A stretch of DNA of 64,000 nucleotides from Zygaena filipendulae (lineage: Eukaryota > Arthropoda > Insecta > Lepidoptera > Zygaenidae), in contig OU015651.1 of NCBI GenBank assembly GCA_907165275.2, positions 7,524,501-7,588,500 on the forward strand. The letters run 5' to 3'. Of the stretch, positions 33,701 through 43,615 are shown in pieces. The position numbers and the translations under genes were made by a program. Each line of letters starts with the position of its first letter. The stretch's first letter is position 1. The notes beneath the pieces were generated by a model that was not told where the DNA came from, did not search any database, and saw nothing but the letters and a program-made list of their open reading frames with translations.

Positions 33701-36700
33701 TTTACCTGACCTACCTGACGTTCTGTGTGGAGTATTACGAAATTTTGAGTCATGGTTCATGGAGTACAATTATTATAATAACATCGTAATGTTTAACAAG
33801 ACGATCAAAAGAACCATTGATTTATAAAAAGTTATTATTATCAATTTTTTTTGCAAACAAACACAGATTGCAACGTGAATCTTGCAATAAGTAATATTAT
33901 AATAAATTTTTCTTACGAATTTTAACTTGTAACAATTTTCACTATGGAAAATCGAACTTGAACTGTCTAAGGAAACAAACCCTTAGGTATAAGCCGATAA
34001 CAGTGCAAGAGTAAAACTTTCGAAGGTGAATTATGCTTTAGAACCAGATGAGAATTTAGCTTTAAGCTCTATAAATTTTTAGTTCAGGAATGATTTATGA
34101 TCGTTAGATGTTAGATCGTATGTTAATATTACAATCGAAGTTTTGAACTTTTATGTGCCATGGAAACAGAATTGTAGAATCGTGTCCTATGCCAAAATGG
34201 ATGCAGGATATACACTTGAATTCAGTCGTTTTTTTACTGCGATCATAAACACAAAACCTAGAACAAGTACATACGTAATTAGATCTTAAGTAGGTAGTCG
34301 AAGTTATCGAACAGTTACATATAATAATTTTAGTTGATTTACATAATTTAGCTGATTTATCCTGTCTGAAATAATGGATCTGAGCGAACTTGATACTCGG
34401 GAGTTCCTACACTTGAAATACATAGTTATGAGTATTTGATAAGAAAAACAAGATACTCGTTTTTTATGTTTATTTCACACCGTGCGCTGGTCCCAGACGT
34501 ATCTAGACGTATGTATCTAGTTTTAAAATTTGTTTTATTGGCCCCCATAGTTTCTATGACCACTAAGATATGAAAGACGACTAAGATATGAAAGACTGAC
34601 GACCCGATTGGCGCAATGGTCACCATGCCTGCCCGCTAATCAAGAGGTTCCAGGTTCGATTCCCGGTGGGGGTGGACTTTGTGTGATGAACACAGGGTTC
34701 CATTTTCCAGTCTGGGTGTGTATATATATGTCTATAGTATACTATATATGTAATAATATGTGTAGTATATACCACGTTTGCTTGGTATCCACGACACAAG
34801 CTCATAGTAGATCAAGTAGATCTGTGTGTTGTGAAGTGGATTATTATTATTATTATAAAGGATGACGCATATCGCAAAAGATCACATAACACGAGATTAT
34901 TTAGGTTGAAATATTCACTGCTTGTTACATTAGCAGTGAGTTTAAATATGTAGGTACTTATTAACATTGACTGACATCTTCATAATGAGAATATTCAATG
35001 AAGTCAATAATCATTATTATAATCCACAATAAGGCTCTTTGGAAATCTGCTACATTTCACATTGTGGTAACAGGTAAAATATGAATCTTTTTTAAAATAC
35101 TGTTTTATTAAAATTAAAAGGTTAACTAACTTACATGTGCAAAATACAAGAATCGAAATGTGAGAAGGGTTTAATAATAATAATAAATTAAAGAAATTGA
35201 CGACGTTCGTGACTTCCAAGTCAGCATGAACATGATTAAGAGTGTCAACAAAGATTTTAGTTAAAAGCATCGTATTAAAGAATTCTTAAATAAGGAAAGT
35301 GTAGAGGCATTTTTCATGCGTTTCGATGTAGAGTGTGCATTTTACAATAAGTAGGTCAACTTCTCGGTAAAGCAAAATAAAATGTAAACTGAATGAAAAA
35401 CAAAGCCAACGCAAAATTCTAATTTATCGTCAAGTGCATATATTTTGTAAAATGCACGTTCTGCGTTTAACCCTTTTTACGTAAATGTTGTCTTTTGAAA
35501 TTAATTCAAAGCATATCATTACAGTTTCTCTTAATTATTATTATGCTCACGAATTATTTCAGGAAATTGATGGTAGGTCGTAGGAAGTGCTGAAGCTGGC
35601 TGGAATTTTAGAGGTTTGCACTATTTGGCTCATCAAATCTTGGCAACATTGTTGTATTCTACGAGATAACACTAGAAGGGGTTGACCTGTTGCTATACCT
35701 ACTTCCTGAAACAATAGTTAGTCGACTGTTACGACGATATCAGTAACATCGTCCTTGGCCCGAAAGTCGAAATATTAAACAATGTGTAAGGTTAAACGAG
35801 CGACTGATTTCAGACCATGCTTAGATTATTACAAATTAAAAATGATAAAATTCTCAGAGAAAACTAAAGAAGAGCGTCGACGCATCGGCGACAATGCCAA
35901 GAAAGGGACCCGAAGCGACGGGGGATGACAAATAATGGTCCGCACGCGGGTTTCTTATGCGCTCAGATTTATGAACAGTGTATTTTTATCGAATACAGAA
36001 ATCCTTATGTCCCTCGTTTAACCTAAGAACCTGAGTATGTTATAAATAGGTAGGTACATGTAATAAATATTTGCAATATAGGATTTTTTAGGCTATTTGG
36101 TATTTTACGTAGTACTATTTTATCAAAATACAAGGATTTCAAGTCATGGAGAGTTTCCTACCTTACTAAGTATATTGTGACAAAACTTGCACCTTTAATA
36201 GTAAAAGAGTTGTGCGAAATTTCTAATTTGTTAGTTATCAATTCAGTACCAATATTGAAAGAAAGAAAATGACAGTCAATCACGGTGCTTACAAAAACCA
36301 GGTTTTTTTTAAAATAACGATTCGTAAAAAATATCTGAACTATTTTGTGATTTAAAAAAATAGAATGTAAGTACTCACTACCACCTACAGTCATCAGTCG
36401 CATTATGATGTGGAAGAGCGGCACGGAGTTGAAAGTTTTATGAAAATATCTATATTCCAATTCTATAAAAATATAATTCTATGTTGAGGTAATCAAGGTA
36501 ATGATCAATTTATTATTATAGTGATAAGCGTAGAATAAAATAAGATTATGTTATAAGTAACCGATATCATTTGAATGGAATGCTAAATCTAAAAGTCGAC
36601 CCAGAAGCGCACTGTGCTTACAATATTTAGTCTGGGCGACGATTATATTATTTCGTCTGTAGGTATATAGTTTGAATGTATCTTCTACACGGATAAAACT

Positions 36701-37672
36701 TGCTAATTATTTAAAAAAAACCAGGCGTTTTATAGCATTCTAATAAGTGAATATCTCTTCTCATATATTAGGTATGTAACTTGCCTGGTTGGTTCTTATA
36801 AGCAGACACACGAAGCAATAAAATTGTTGTGCGTAACATTATTTGTGCGATGCCCGTACTTCGATACCAACAAACCATTTGTTCAAATAAAAAATGGAAT
36901 TCAATGAAAAATAATGAAACATGAAAATTATAGGGTCACAGTAATTTAATCGAATTAGAAAATGACAAAACAAAATGGTGTGAAAACATTATTGGTATTT
37001 AAGAAAGGTTTGTTTAGTGGGCATTTGGTTGTGCAGGCACAATGATCAAAAATGAAATGGTCAAAAAAAACATGTTTTAAATTGTACAAGCTAGCCATGT
37101 TTATGAATTATACCTACCTCTAAATAAGAAATAGTACAGACAGTTACTCTAACGAGAAAAGGTTTACAGATTCGTTTATGAAAACTTATACTTATCTATA
37201 TTAAGGTAGTATTTTAGTTAAAACAACCATTATGTGTTAAAAAGATTTTCGAGTTTATAAGTTTAGAAATGAACAGCTCATTTTCTAAATAACACCACAG
37301 AGAAATAAATATATATTTAGCAACACGAGCACAATCAGGCTTATCTCCGATATCTACACCTATACCAAGGCATATAAAGTGCATTGAGACACGAAAATCA
37401 GAAATTCAAAATTGACTAAGCACCTTTAATTTTGATATATTATGTTATGTATGTTTTGAGTAGCTATATTTATGAGTAAAGGTCGCTACTCGCTATACAT
37501 TACACACGGTTGCATGCAAACCCGGAACCCTGTTAAGAAACCGTGACACAGTACATTCACTTTGTGTATTGTATGGTGCCCTTAATTATCGTAATTAATG
37601 ATTTAAAGTTTTTAGTTTAAATATAAATACGAGTTTACACATCATTTTATTTACTTTCCAGGGTTTGGATAA
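21762..37672 (+). CDS. RGG- and GY-rich low-complexity protein (putative RNA-binding)
   Basis: Nine coding exons join in phase: 21762-21841, 21996-22198, 25667-25786, 26444-26723, 27799-27906, 28307-28378, 28930-29061, 29612-29757 and 37662-37672, giving 1152 nt and 383 residues. Residues 1 to about 230 are dense in RGG, GRG and PRGG (MDGPNRGFRGGRGG; PRGGPRGFRGG; QRGRGGRGRGDFG), followed by Pro-rich and KRGR segments. Residues from about 240 to the end are Tyr/Gly/Ala/Gln-rich (GYQPYEPP, SNNYGAPAPAQPS, YGSGYGYSTGAQGGY, PQQPQYNNYGFG), a prion-like domain. No RRM, KH or zinc finger is visible. The composition resembles FUS/hnRNP-type condensate proteins, so RNA binding and arginine methylation are inferred, not shown. 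Exon 4 read-through gives an immediate TAA. The last exon codes for only 11 nt after a 7.9-kb intron. Confidence 0.85.
22199..23284 (+). other. intron 2 of RGG gene, first part
   Basis: The 103-codon ORF at 22433-22744 has no family resemblance I recognise. A loose inverted pair around 22917-23045 (TTTCATACAAAATG / CATTTTGTATGAAA) suggests a decayed MITE. Confidence 0.5.
23285..24300. repeat. element with clustered TTCGTCACA motifs, inverted ends
   Basis: AAATTCGTCACA-type motifs occur three times near 23287-23390 and as the reverse complement (TGTGACGAATTTACA) three times near 24218-24298. This suggests a roughly 1-kb element with repeated subterminal binding sites; a LINE fragment lies inside. 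Confidence 0.55.
23878..24105 (-). mobile_element. LINE 3' end fragment
   Basis: On the minus strand it reads as the C-terminal coding end of a lepidopteran non-LTR element (GRPARRWTDDVVKVAG, then EAY.QRWTS-like) followed by an ATGATGATAATG tail. Heavily 5'-truncated. Confidence 0.65.
24370..24470. repeat. (TGTA)n microsatellite
   Basis: Imperfect GTAT/GTCT tetranucleotide repeats. Confidence 0.85.
24890..25312. mobile_element. MITE I, copy 1
   Basis: Inverted ends CTGCAAATATTTACAGGGCT and its partner CATGTAAATATTTGCAGCTA. Inner blocks GCGAGAGCGCCTTCACAGGT and AACAAACAGGATAAGC recur in copies 33323-33684 and 56932-57432. Confidence 0.75.
25362..25600. mobile_element. repeat J, copy 1
   Basis: Shares GACACGTATTTTTC, GTGACGTCA, AAACTTTAATGCGCTTTATC and TTTTCATTAAT with 58072-58300. 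The termini look inverted (GACACGTAT / ATACGTGTC in the better copy). Confidence 0.62.
25874..26050. mobile_element. palindromic MITE K
   Basis: GGAGCACGAATTTTTTCGCT near the left end and GCGAAAAACTTCGTGCTCC at the right are inverted over about 75 bp, continuing to CGTTTTTTTTTGTATGGAAA / TTTCCATACAAAAA. Short spacer. Confidence 0.75.
26785..26975 (-). mobile_element. Helitron-family copy
   Basis: Starts (plus view) with CTAGCTGTCCCCCGCGGTTT and contains CCGTTGCGTAGTTTTAAAGA and GGGACAAACAGCGGGAAGTG, a variant of the CTAG-ended GC-hairpin family. Confidence 0.65.
27041..27274. mobile_element. palindromic MITE L, copy 1
   Basis: GCACTCAGAGTCGACTTTAA and its complement at the right end, with AAAACAAAACTGCCGCAATC paired with GATTGCGGCAGTTTTGTTTT. 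Copy 2 at 62829-63003. Confidence 0.83.
27435..27578 (+). mobile_element. short Helitron copy
   Basis: Starts TCCTTACTATTATAAATGCG and ends in CGCGGGTGAAACCGCG, then AACAGCTAG before T. The hairpin, TC start and CTAG end are the Helitron hallmarks. Confidence 0.82.
29142..29500. mobile_element. piggyBac-like MITE M, copy 1
   Basis: TTAA on both sides (29138-29141, 29501-29504). The ends CCCTTTCACCGCC and GGCGAAAGGG are inverted. TTAA duplication with CCC-starting TIR is diagnostic of the piggyBac superfamily. A second inverted pair inside (GAGCATAATGC...GCATTATGC). Confidence 0.85.
29973..30497 (+). mobile_element. internally deleted mariner
   Basis: TIRs TGTGTGCAAAAGTTCTAC and GTAGAACTTTTGCATACA. 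A remnant at about 30150-30250 reads GKEGEAGNILEVYGEGATDE and CRRWFRKFSQRD, the N-terminal helix-turn-helix of mariner transposase. The catalytic domain is gone. Confidence 0.8.
30498..31587 (+). other. RGG-gene last intron, no recognised element
   Basis: AT-rich, no ORF or repeat supported. Confidence 0.6.
31588..31766 (-). mobile_element. short Helitron copy
   Basis: Plus view: CTAGCTGTGCCCCGCGG...CCGGGATAAAAAGTACCCTA...TTATAATATTAGTAGGA, i.e. TCCTAC start and CTAG end on minus. Complete-looking. Confidence 0.85.
31767..32339 (+). other. RGG-gene intron, nothing recognised
   Basis: No coding or repeat signal. Confidence 0.55.
32340..32506 (+). mobile_element. decayed Helitron copy
   Basis: CCTTAACTACTCAATCGGTC, then TTCCCGCGGGAACTCCGCAA and AAACTGCGGGGAACA; the CTAG end is lost. 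Confidence 0.6.
32930..33165 (+). pseudogene. mariner transposase C-terminal fragment
   Basis: Reads MGKLRDLGYNLFGYQPLILAPSDFHLFPNFGLRFASDEEV and ends near YFHSLQVPSWKEYWFRRN. APSDFHLFP carries the third catalytic Asp region of mariner (DD34D). Truncated upstream, no TIR seen. Confidence 0.8.
33323..33684. mobile_element. MITE I, copy 2
   Basis: AGCTGCAAATATTTACAGGG...TATACACCGTTATA on the left; CAGGCCTGTAAA after ACGTATACTTT on the right; shared GAAAGCGCTCGCCGCTCAAT. Confidence 0.75.
33685..34599 (+). other. RGG-gene intron
   Basis: AT-rich; only a short direct repeat ACTAAGATATGAAAGAC (34561-34577, 34581-34597) seen. Confidence 0.55.
34600..34860 (+). mobile_element. tRNA-derived SINE
   Basis: The tRNA-like head carries an A box TGGCGCAATGG (34609-34619) and a B box GGTTCGATTCC (34653-34663), the internal RNA polymerase III promoter. 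The body contains CACGACACAAGCTCATAGTA and CAGATCTGTGTGTTGTG-like sequence, and the tail is an (ATT)n run. The 3' part recurs on the minus strand at 47305-47500. Confidence 0.88.
34861..37661 (+). other. RGG-gene last intron, distal part
   Basis: 2.8 kb of AT-rich sequence with no supported ORF, RNA gene or structured repeat; ends in a good acceptor TTTACTTTCCAG. Confidence 0.55.
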
Positions 37673-38561
37673 CGTTTTGTGTAGAACTCATGGACTAACT
37701 AATGATTGCCGGAAGGGTTAAAATCCATCATAACTGTCTGAAGACCAGTTGATAATGTGAAATGAGAGGACTGCAGAAGATTTACTACGGAATATTAGGT
37801 GAGTTTTATCAAATTAACAAACAAGTCTAGTTCGGACTACGCGATTAAATTAATTAAATTAATAGGTATTTAGTCGGTTTTAAACGAGTAACTATGGTTC
37901 CCGATAGTTTAAGTGTGATTCTTACCTACCCCTAAGAAGTTTGGAGGAACAAACAGGATAAAATTTCAGTAAATTAGTCCGTTCGTTCTCTTGGTTGTGG
38001 ACCGTGGACGTAATATCTATAGGCTTCGTACCTCAAAAGAAAAAGGAAGTTCGTAGTCGGTCTGTCTGTCAGGATAATTTTTCATAGGAACACGTGGAGG
38101 AACTATAGGGTATTAAACCGTTGACCTAAAATTATGTAAGACAAGAAGTAATGTCATAATACGTATATAATATAGCCCAAGGGAAGAATTCTAAAAACTT
38201 AAATTTATACTTACACAAAAATAATCCAAATCTTTGAAGTTCGATTCATGATGGACAATCTATTTACATAGGTACTTGCAAGTTTGTACGGAACCCTCGG
38301 TGTGCGAGTCCGATAAATAATTAATTTATAAAATTAACCCTTTTTTGCTTTCAGATGGGAGCAGAGTTTTTACGGTGACTGCAAGTTAACTGACGGTCTG
38401 TATTAATTCTTCACGAACTCTCATGAACCCGAAGCTACCAAACTACCTACACTGAATCAGTGTACTACTGCAAATATAGTTGTTTTGCTGTTTTCAGTTT
38501 TCAATTAATTCCGCGAATACAAGCGTTTCGCACCTACTACATTCGGTGTACATAAAATAAA
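37673..38561 (+). promoter_or_regulatory. 3' UTR of RGG gene, probably spliced, with AATAAA
   Basis: AATAAA lies at 38556-38561. A good donor (ATTAG|GTGAGT, GT at 37799) and a strong acceptor (TTGCTTTCAG, ending 38354) suggest a 556-bp intron within the 3' UTR, 126 nt after the stop. Skipping the exon at 37662 and using 38355 would also stay open for a few codons. Confidence 0.5.
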
Positions 38562-38805
38562 GAGTATAAATCAGCGTATGACTTTGTTCAGTTATTTTTA
38601 ATGCCTTTTAATATGAGATACCTATTTGTAGATTTAGTATTATATTATGATTTGCTGGAATTTGTGAAAATAATGAGCAATACTTTTTTCACATTGGTTT
38701 CTTACCTTTTTACCTATGATTTTTTTATAAACTGTGTGTATGATATTTTATAATATAATAAACTTTTTTAGGATTTTTTTTATAAATAATTAGGTACTTT
38801 GCGTC

Positions 38806-39430
38806 ACATTAAAATAGAAATAATAAAATTTTAACAAAAAATTAAAACCGACTTTAAAACACAAAAATTTACATAGATAAGCAATAACGTGTTAATCCAC
38901 AAAATTTAATTATTGATACAGAACAATGTATTGAGAGTTAGAACGTTTTTTATTATTCCTTTATCTTATTTAATTATTCCTTTACCTTATTACATTGTTT
39001 AAATACCAAAAAAATGTTGAATATAAAAAAAAAATACACAAAATGGCGCTATAATTTTAAAACGCGATTTACTCAAAATTTCTCCAGTGTGGGTTAACAC
39101 ACTTGCTTATCTAGTTATGCCAAAATGCACTACACTAAAAAGTTAAAAAAAAAATAACCTACGTATTTGCTACCTACTGATCATTTCGAAGTCGGTGCCA
39201 AGTCAAATAGGTAATAGCATGGACCAATTAAATGGTAATAGTTAGACTACTTACCGCTCCCACCACATTGCAGACACGAACGGGCTTAGCACCGACTTCA
39301 AACCGATCAGTTGGTACTAGGTAGCACATACGTAGGTTATTTTTAACTTTTTAGTGTAGTGCATTTTTGTGTTTTGAAGTCGAATTTAATGTTTTGTTAA
39401 AATTTTATTTATTTTTCGCTTTTAAGTGGG
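38806..39430. mobile_element. palindromic MITE N, host of MITE G copy 2
   Basis: AAAATTTTAACAAAAAATTA and ACCGACTTTAAAACACAAAA at the left mirror TTTTGTGTTTTGAAGTCG and TTGTTAAAATTTTATT at the right. The inner palindrome has GCACTACACTAAAAAGTTAA and its complement. The left arm is interrupted by MITE G. Confidence 0.72.
38875..39112. mobile_element. MITE G, copy 2
   Basis: AGATAAGCAATAACGTGTTA...TTGCTTATCT, flanked by TA; shares AATGGCGCTATAATTTTAAA with the other copies. Confidence 0.83.
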
Positions 39431-39439
39431 TTGGTTTAT

Positions 39440-39695
39440 TATTTATCAACTGACAATTTATCTACCCCAATAGCTATAGGGCAGGCAGAGCCTGTAATAT
39501 TTGAAAATTTTTCTCGATTTCTCCATGATCCCATCATCAGATCTTGACTTCTATAAAATGGAACCAACTTGAAAGTATGCCCTATCAAACAAAAAAGAAT
39601 TTTCCAAATCGGTCCAGCCGTCTTCGAGGGGGTAATCGCGTATGAAAGTTACAAAAAAAAACAGTCGAATTGAGAACATCCTTTTTTGGAAGTCT
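39440..39695. repeat. common lepidopteran interspersed repeat fragment
   Basis: CCAAATCGGTCCAGCCGTCT, CGTAT...AGTTACAAAAAAAA and CAGTCGAATTGAGAACATCC recall a dispersed repeat seen widely in moths and butterflies; class not certain. Confidence 0.45.
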
Positions 39696-39729
39696 GTTAA
39701 AAATAAGACGGGCAATCAATTATTTAAAA

Positions 39730-39897
39730 CTAGCTGTTTCCTGCGGTTTCACCCGTTTATTTCGGGGTTCCTGCGGGAATTCCGGGTATCCCTGACAACA
39801 TGTATGCAAAATTAAATTTCATAATGATCGGTTGAGCCCCTAAGGCGTGAAAGCGTAACAGACGGAGTTACTTGCGCATTTATAATATTAGTAGGGA
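39730..39897 (-). mobile_element. short Helitron copy
   Basis: Plus view: CTAGCTGTTTCCTGCGGTTT to TTATAATATTAGTAGGGA; intact ends, hairpin degraded. Confidence 0.75.
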
Positions 39898-40482
39898 TAT
39901 GAAATTGCACTACGAAAAGTTTTGGACCGAGTAAGCACCTGTTTGAAATTATCAAACATGCTTGTCTAGATAATTATGCAGTTTGCACTTACAATAAGTA
40001 TAATTAGGTATATTTTTTGTACCGTGTGACTGTGGGTTATTTTGATTTGCTCAACTCTGGGGCGGTCTTCTTAAAACTCTAAGAGGAAAGGCTGGAAGAT
40101 ATAGAATAGGTTTTTTTTTTCCAATATTTGTTGCTGTCGCCTTCCCGAAACCTCGAAGAGAGCGCGTGACTAGTTCGGAGTCTTCGGACTACCAAACCCA
40201 AAGACATTATAAGAGAATAGACGAACAAGACAAACTTTTACTATGCAATCCACGTCAACCAATTTTTGTGCGGGGAATGATCAAAATAAAAACCAATCAC
40301 ATAGTTGCGATGCAATCAAATACCAGTCACCACAAAGTACATTTTAAATAGCATGAGATCATTTGGCCGCTGCTGCTGGTTCAAGGGAAAAGCTTAGTGG
40401 CCGAGCGTATTGTCAATCTATTCTCTTTTAACCAACCAACCTATCCACTGCTACCTACCAAACGGATTTTACCTATGTAAAA
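39898..40482. other. intergenic sequence
   Basis: No gene or structured repeat supported; a 61-codon ORF at 40166 lacks coding features. Confidence 0.55.
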
Positions 40483-40484
40483 TA

Positions 40485-42041
40485 CACACATCAAAAGTGT
40501 CTAGGGATCAAGTATTTTTATGCGGATTTCTTGAGATTGAGATGTGGCTTTGTAATAAATTTATGATTTTATAAATTTATATGGATCCTTTTTGGTGCAT
40601 TACATAATTTGAATCAGGAACTGTCAATCAAATTCGAGTAAAAGATGAAAATCAGCTGTCAACATTTTCCCTATAAAAACATACAACGCATTGAAGACAT
40701 TATTAGTGCTACTGTTTCCCTACTACTGATTAAAACCAACGTTATTATGGAGCGGCGACGTCATTTAAGCAGGGAAGAAATGCTCAGAGCCGTGGGAATG
40801 ATAGAAGCTGGTTCCCGGCAACGTACTGTGGCTTTAGCTCTGAATACAAGTCAGAGTGTTATCAGTCAACTTTGGACACGTTACCGAAGCACTGGTACCG
40901 TGGCTGAGCGCCATGGAGGACGGTATCGCTGCACCACACGGAGACAAGACCGATACATTCAAATCTTAACTCGAAGAGCTCCAACAATAACCGCCATGAT
41001 GTTAGCCGTGAGGCTTCATCACTCTTCAGGGAACTTAATTAGCGACCAAACAGTCAGAAACCGCTTGCATGAAGTGAACCTTCATTCCCGAAGACCGCTA
41101 CGGGTACCACCTATAGCAATGCACAATCGTAGGATTCGATATCAATGGGCTCTTGAACACAGAAATTGGGCAGAAGAACAATGGCGTTTCGTGTGCTTTT
41201 CTGATGAGTCTCGTTTTGGTATGAGACCGGATACAAGACGTATACGACACTGGAGAACCCCTGGACGCCAACAGCGATTAAAATCCTGCCAGGAAGTCCA
41301 TCCTTATAGTGGTGGAACCATCATGGTATGGGCGGGTATTTGGATCGGCGGAAGAACTGAGTTGATTTGGATCAGAGGCAACCTCAACGCTCAAATTTAT
41401 GCTGAGACGATTGTATCAGACGTCATCGTTCCTCTACAAGTGCAAATCGGTCCCTTATTTCAGTTAATGCATGATAATGCACGACCGCACACCGCAAGAG
41501 TTGTAAGACAGACTCTCGCCGCAGCTAACATCAATGTCCTGCCCTGGCCTGCTCAGTCGCCAGACTTGAACCCGATTGAGCATGCATGGGATATGCTACA
41601 GAGAAGAGCTCTGCCGAATATGGAGGGTATCCAGTCGCAAGAAGACCTTTTTTTGTTGTTGCAACGAACATGGGCGGCCATTCCACAGCGTGATTTGGAT
41701 GAACTCATTTTGAGTATGCCAAACCGATGTTCTTGTGTTGTTAGTGTTCGCGGTAGAAACACGGATTATTAATTGTTTAAGTTACCCAATAAAATTTTAA
41801 AGAAAACTGTTATTTCAGTCTTTTTTTCGAACTTTAATGTTAGTGGTTCAAATGTCAAAAATCCCTTTATTAGGAAAATGGCAAATTTCTTTATTAATGC
41901 AAAGGTGACTTGGTTTATCGTTACTGTGACAAACGAAAACACTTTATTTGATGAATCCTTAAAGAAAATTTTAATTAATATCAATCAGGAGAAAAGTTAT
42001 TGCAAAAATATATGCTGATCCCTAGACACTTTTGATGTGTG
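40485..42041 (+). mobile_element. complete Tc1-type transposon
   Basis: 1557 bp, TA duplicated at 40483-40484 and 42042-42043. At least 26-bp TIRs start CACACATCAAAAGTGTCTAG and are perfect inverted copies. It encodes one uninterrupted transposase. Everything needed for activity appears to be present. Confidence 0.95.
40645..41772 (+). CDS. Tc1-family DDE transposase, apparently intact
   Basis: The open frame is 375 codons from 40645; the ATG at 40747 (MERRRHLSREEM) gives 341 residues, the usual Tc1 length, and is the likelier start. The N-terminus holds the paired helix-turn-helix DNA-binding region (REEMLRAVGMIEAGSRQRTV, LNTSQSVISQLWTRY, then RHGGRYRCTTRRQDRYI with a basic GRxR-like linker). 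The catalytic triad is Asp187 (FSDESRF), Asp277 (MHDNARPHTA) and Glu312 (SPDLNPIEHAWD), counting from 40645; the spacing of 34 residues gives DD34E, the Tc1 signature. No frameshift or stop. It cuts and pastes DNA at TA sites in the nucleus. Confidence 0.94.
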   Translation: MKISCQHFPYKNIQRIEDIISATVSLLLIKTNVIMERRRHLSREEMLRAVGMIEAGSRQRTVALALNTSQSVISQLWTRYRSTGTVAERHGGRYRCTTRRQDRYIQILTRRAPTITAMMLAVRLHHSSGNLISDQTVRNRLHEVNLHSRRPLRVPPIAMHNRRIRYQWALEHRNWAEEQWRFVCFSDESRFGMRPDTRRIRHWRTPGRQQRLKSCQEVHPYSGGTIMVWAGIWIGGRTELIWIRGNLNAQIYAETIVSDVIVPLQVQIGPLFQLMHDNARPHTARVVRQTLAAANINVLPWPAQSPDLNPIEHAWDMLQRRALPNMEGIQSQEDLFLLLQRTWAAIPQRDLDELILSMPNRCSCVVSVRGRNTDY

Positions 42042-42243
42042 TAGATCACAGTTTCGTATTTCCGTGTTCTCCAAAATTGAACCGATGTTAAAATTTCTTT
42101 TTCAATAAAAATATTAAAGTTGTATGTTTTATTTTGTTCCCCGTGGTTTCACACGATTTAATTCCGGAATTCCCGCACCTCATGTGGATTTCAAAGTTAA
42201 TGTAAAACCTGATCGATTGGATAGGTACTTAAAATATAGAGTA

Positions 42244-42437
42244 CTAGCTGTGCCACGCGATTTCACCCGCGTTAATGTCGGAGATCCCGCGGGAATTCCG
42301 GGATAAAAAGTACCCTATGTCCTCTGTACCCCTGATAACGCGCATACCAAATTTCACCCAAACCCGTTGAGCCGTTTTTGCGTGATTGAGTAACAAACAT
42401 TCAAACATCCACTTTCATATTTATAGTATTAGTAGGA
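42244..42437 (-). mobile_element. Helitron, tandem copy 1 of 3
   Basis: Plus view CTAGCTGTGCCACGCGATTT to TTAGTAGGA, abutting the next copy with no spacer. Confidence 0.83.
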
Positions 42438-42625
42438 CTAGCTGTGCCCGCGGTTTCACCCGCGGTAATTTCGAAGTTCCCGCGGGAATTCCGGGATAAA
42501 AAGTACCCTATGTCCTTCTCTGTACCCCTGAAAACGCGCATGCCAAATTTCATCCAAATTCGTTCAGCCGTTTTTGCGTGATTGAGTAACAAACATCCAC
42601 TTTCATATTTATAATATTAGTAGGA
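42438..42625 (-). mobile_element. Helitron, tandem copy 2 of 3
   Basis: Plus view CTAGCTGTGCCCGCGGTTTC to TTAGTAGGA; directly joined on both sides. Confidence 0.85.
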
Positions 42626-42885
42626 CTAGCTGTGCCCCGCGGTAATTTCGGAGTTCCCGCGGGAATTCCGGGATAAAAAGTAAATGAAATGAAATAAACT
42701 TTATTTGTTACGACAACAGTTAATATATGAAATAACATAAACAAGCACAACCAGCGTGTCGCAACAAATAGGCAACCAGCTCAGCATAAGTCGGGAACCC
42801 TATGTCCTCTGCCAAATTTCATCCAAATGTCATTTTTGCGTGATTTTGTAACTAACATCCACACTTTCACATAATATTAGTAGGA
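42626..42885 (-). mobile_element. Helitron, tandem copy 3 of 3, with a foreign insert
   Basis: Plus view CTAGCTGTGCCCCGCGGTAA to TTAGTAGGA. Between AAAAAGTA and CCCTATGTCC a roughly 120-bp insert (starting AATGAAATGAAATAAACTTT) interrupts it; part of the body is deleted. Confidence 0.8.
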
Positions 42886-42912
42886 TATTGTGATCTTATA
42901 CCTTTTTATACA

Positions 42913-43566
42913 TCTATACATATAAAATGCTTTGTCCTGAATCACTGATGGATCAACGCACAGCCTAAGATATCTGAAACTTAAGAGCCTGGAGGGTGTG
43001 TTCTTTGTTGAGGTAGGCATCCGATAAGAAATGATTTTTGAAAATTCAACTCCTAAGGGGATGAAAAGGGGTTGCAAAGTTTGTATGGAACAATTCCGCG
43101 GGAACTCTGAAATTATCGCGGTTGAAACCGCGCGGCACAGCTAGTCTATACATATAGAATGCTGTCCTGAATGACTGATGGATCAACGCACTGCCTAAAC
43201 CGCTGATCGTAGAAATCTGAAACTTGAAGGGTGTGTTCTTTGTATGACGTAGGCATCCGATAAGGATTTTTGAAAATTCACCTCCTAAGGGGATGAAAAG
43301 GGGTTGCAGTTTGCATGCAACAATTCGGCGGGAACTTCGAAATTATCGCGGGTCAAACCGCGCGGGACAACTAGTATATACCTATATATATAAAAGCAGA
43401 AACTGACTGATTGATCTACGCAGCTGAAACCGCTGGGTCTAGAACCATGAAATTATGCACAAAGTGCACTAAAAATGGATTTTTAAACCGAAGCTTTCAA
43501 CCCTTAAGGGGATGAAAAGGCGGGAACTCCGAAATTATCGCGGGTGAAACCGCGCGGGACAGCTAT
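42913..43566 (+). mobile_element. second Helitron family, three tandem copies
   Basis: Copies 42913-43144, 43145-43374 and 43375-43566 each run from TCTATACATATA (or variant) through CTGATGGATCAACGCA and CCTAAGGGGATGAAAAGG to GAAACCGCGCGGCACAGCTAG (or variant). They are head-to-tail without spacer and opposite to the preceding array. Confidence 0.78.
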
Positions 43567-43615
43567 AATCTATATTTTCAAATCTAATTAAACGACAATT
43601 GTTTTCTTAAAAGTA

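Noticed and set aside
34600..34675. A functional tRNA gene
   Set aside because: A and B boxes are present, but the cloverleaf is degraded and it continues into a SINE body with an (ATT)n tail.
41773..42018. 81-codon ORF downstream of the Tc1 transposase
   Set aside because: Lies between the transposase stop and the right TIR; no similarity to a protein family and a counterpart ORF on minus.
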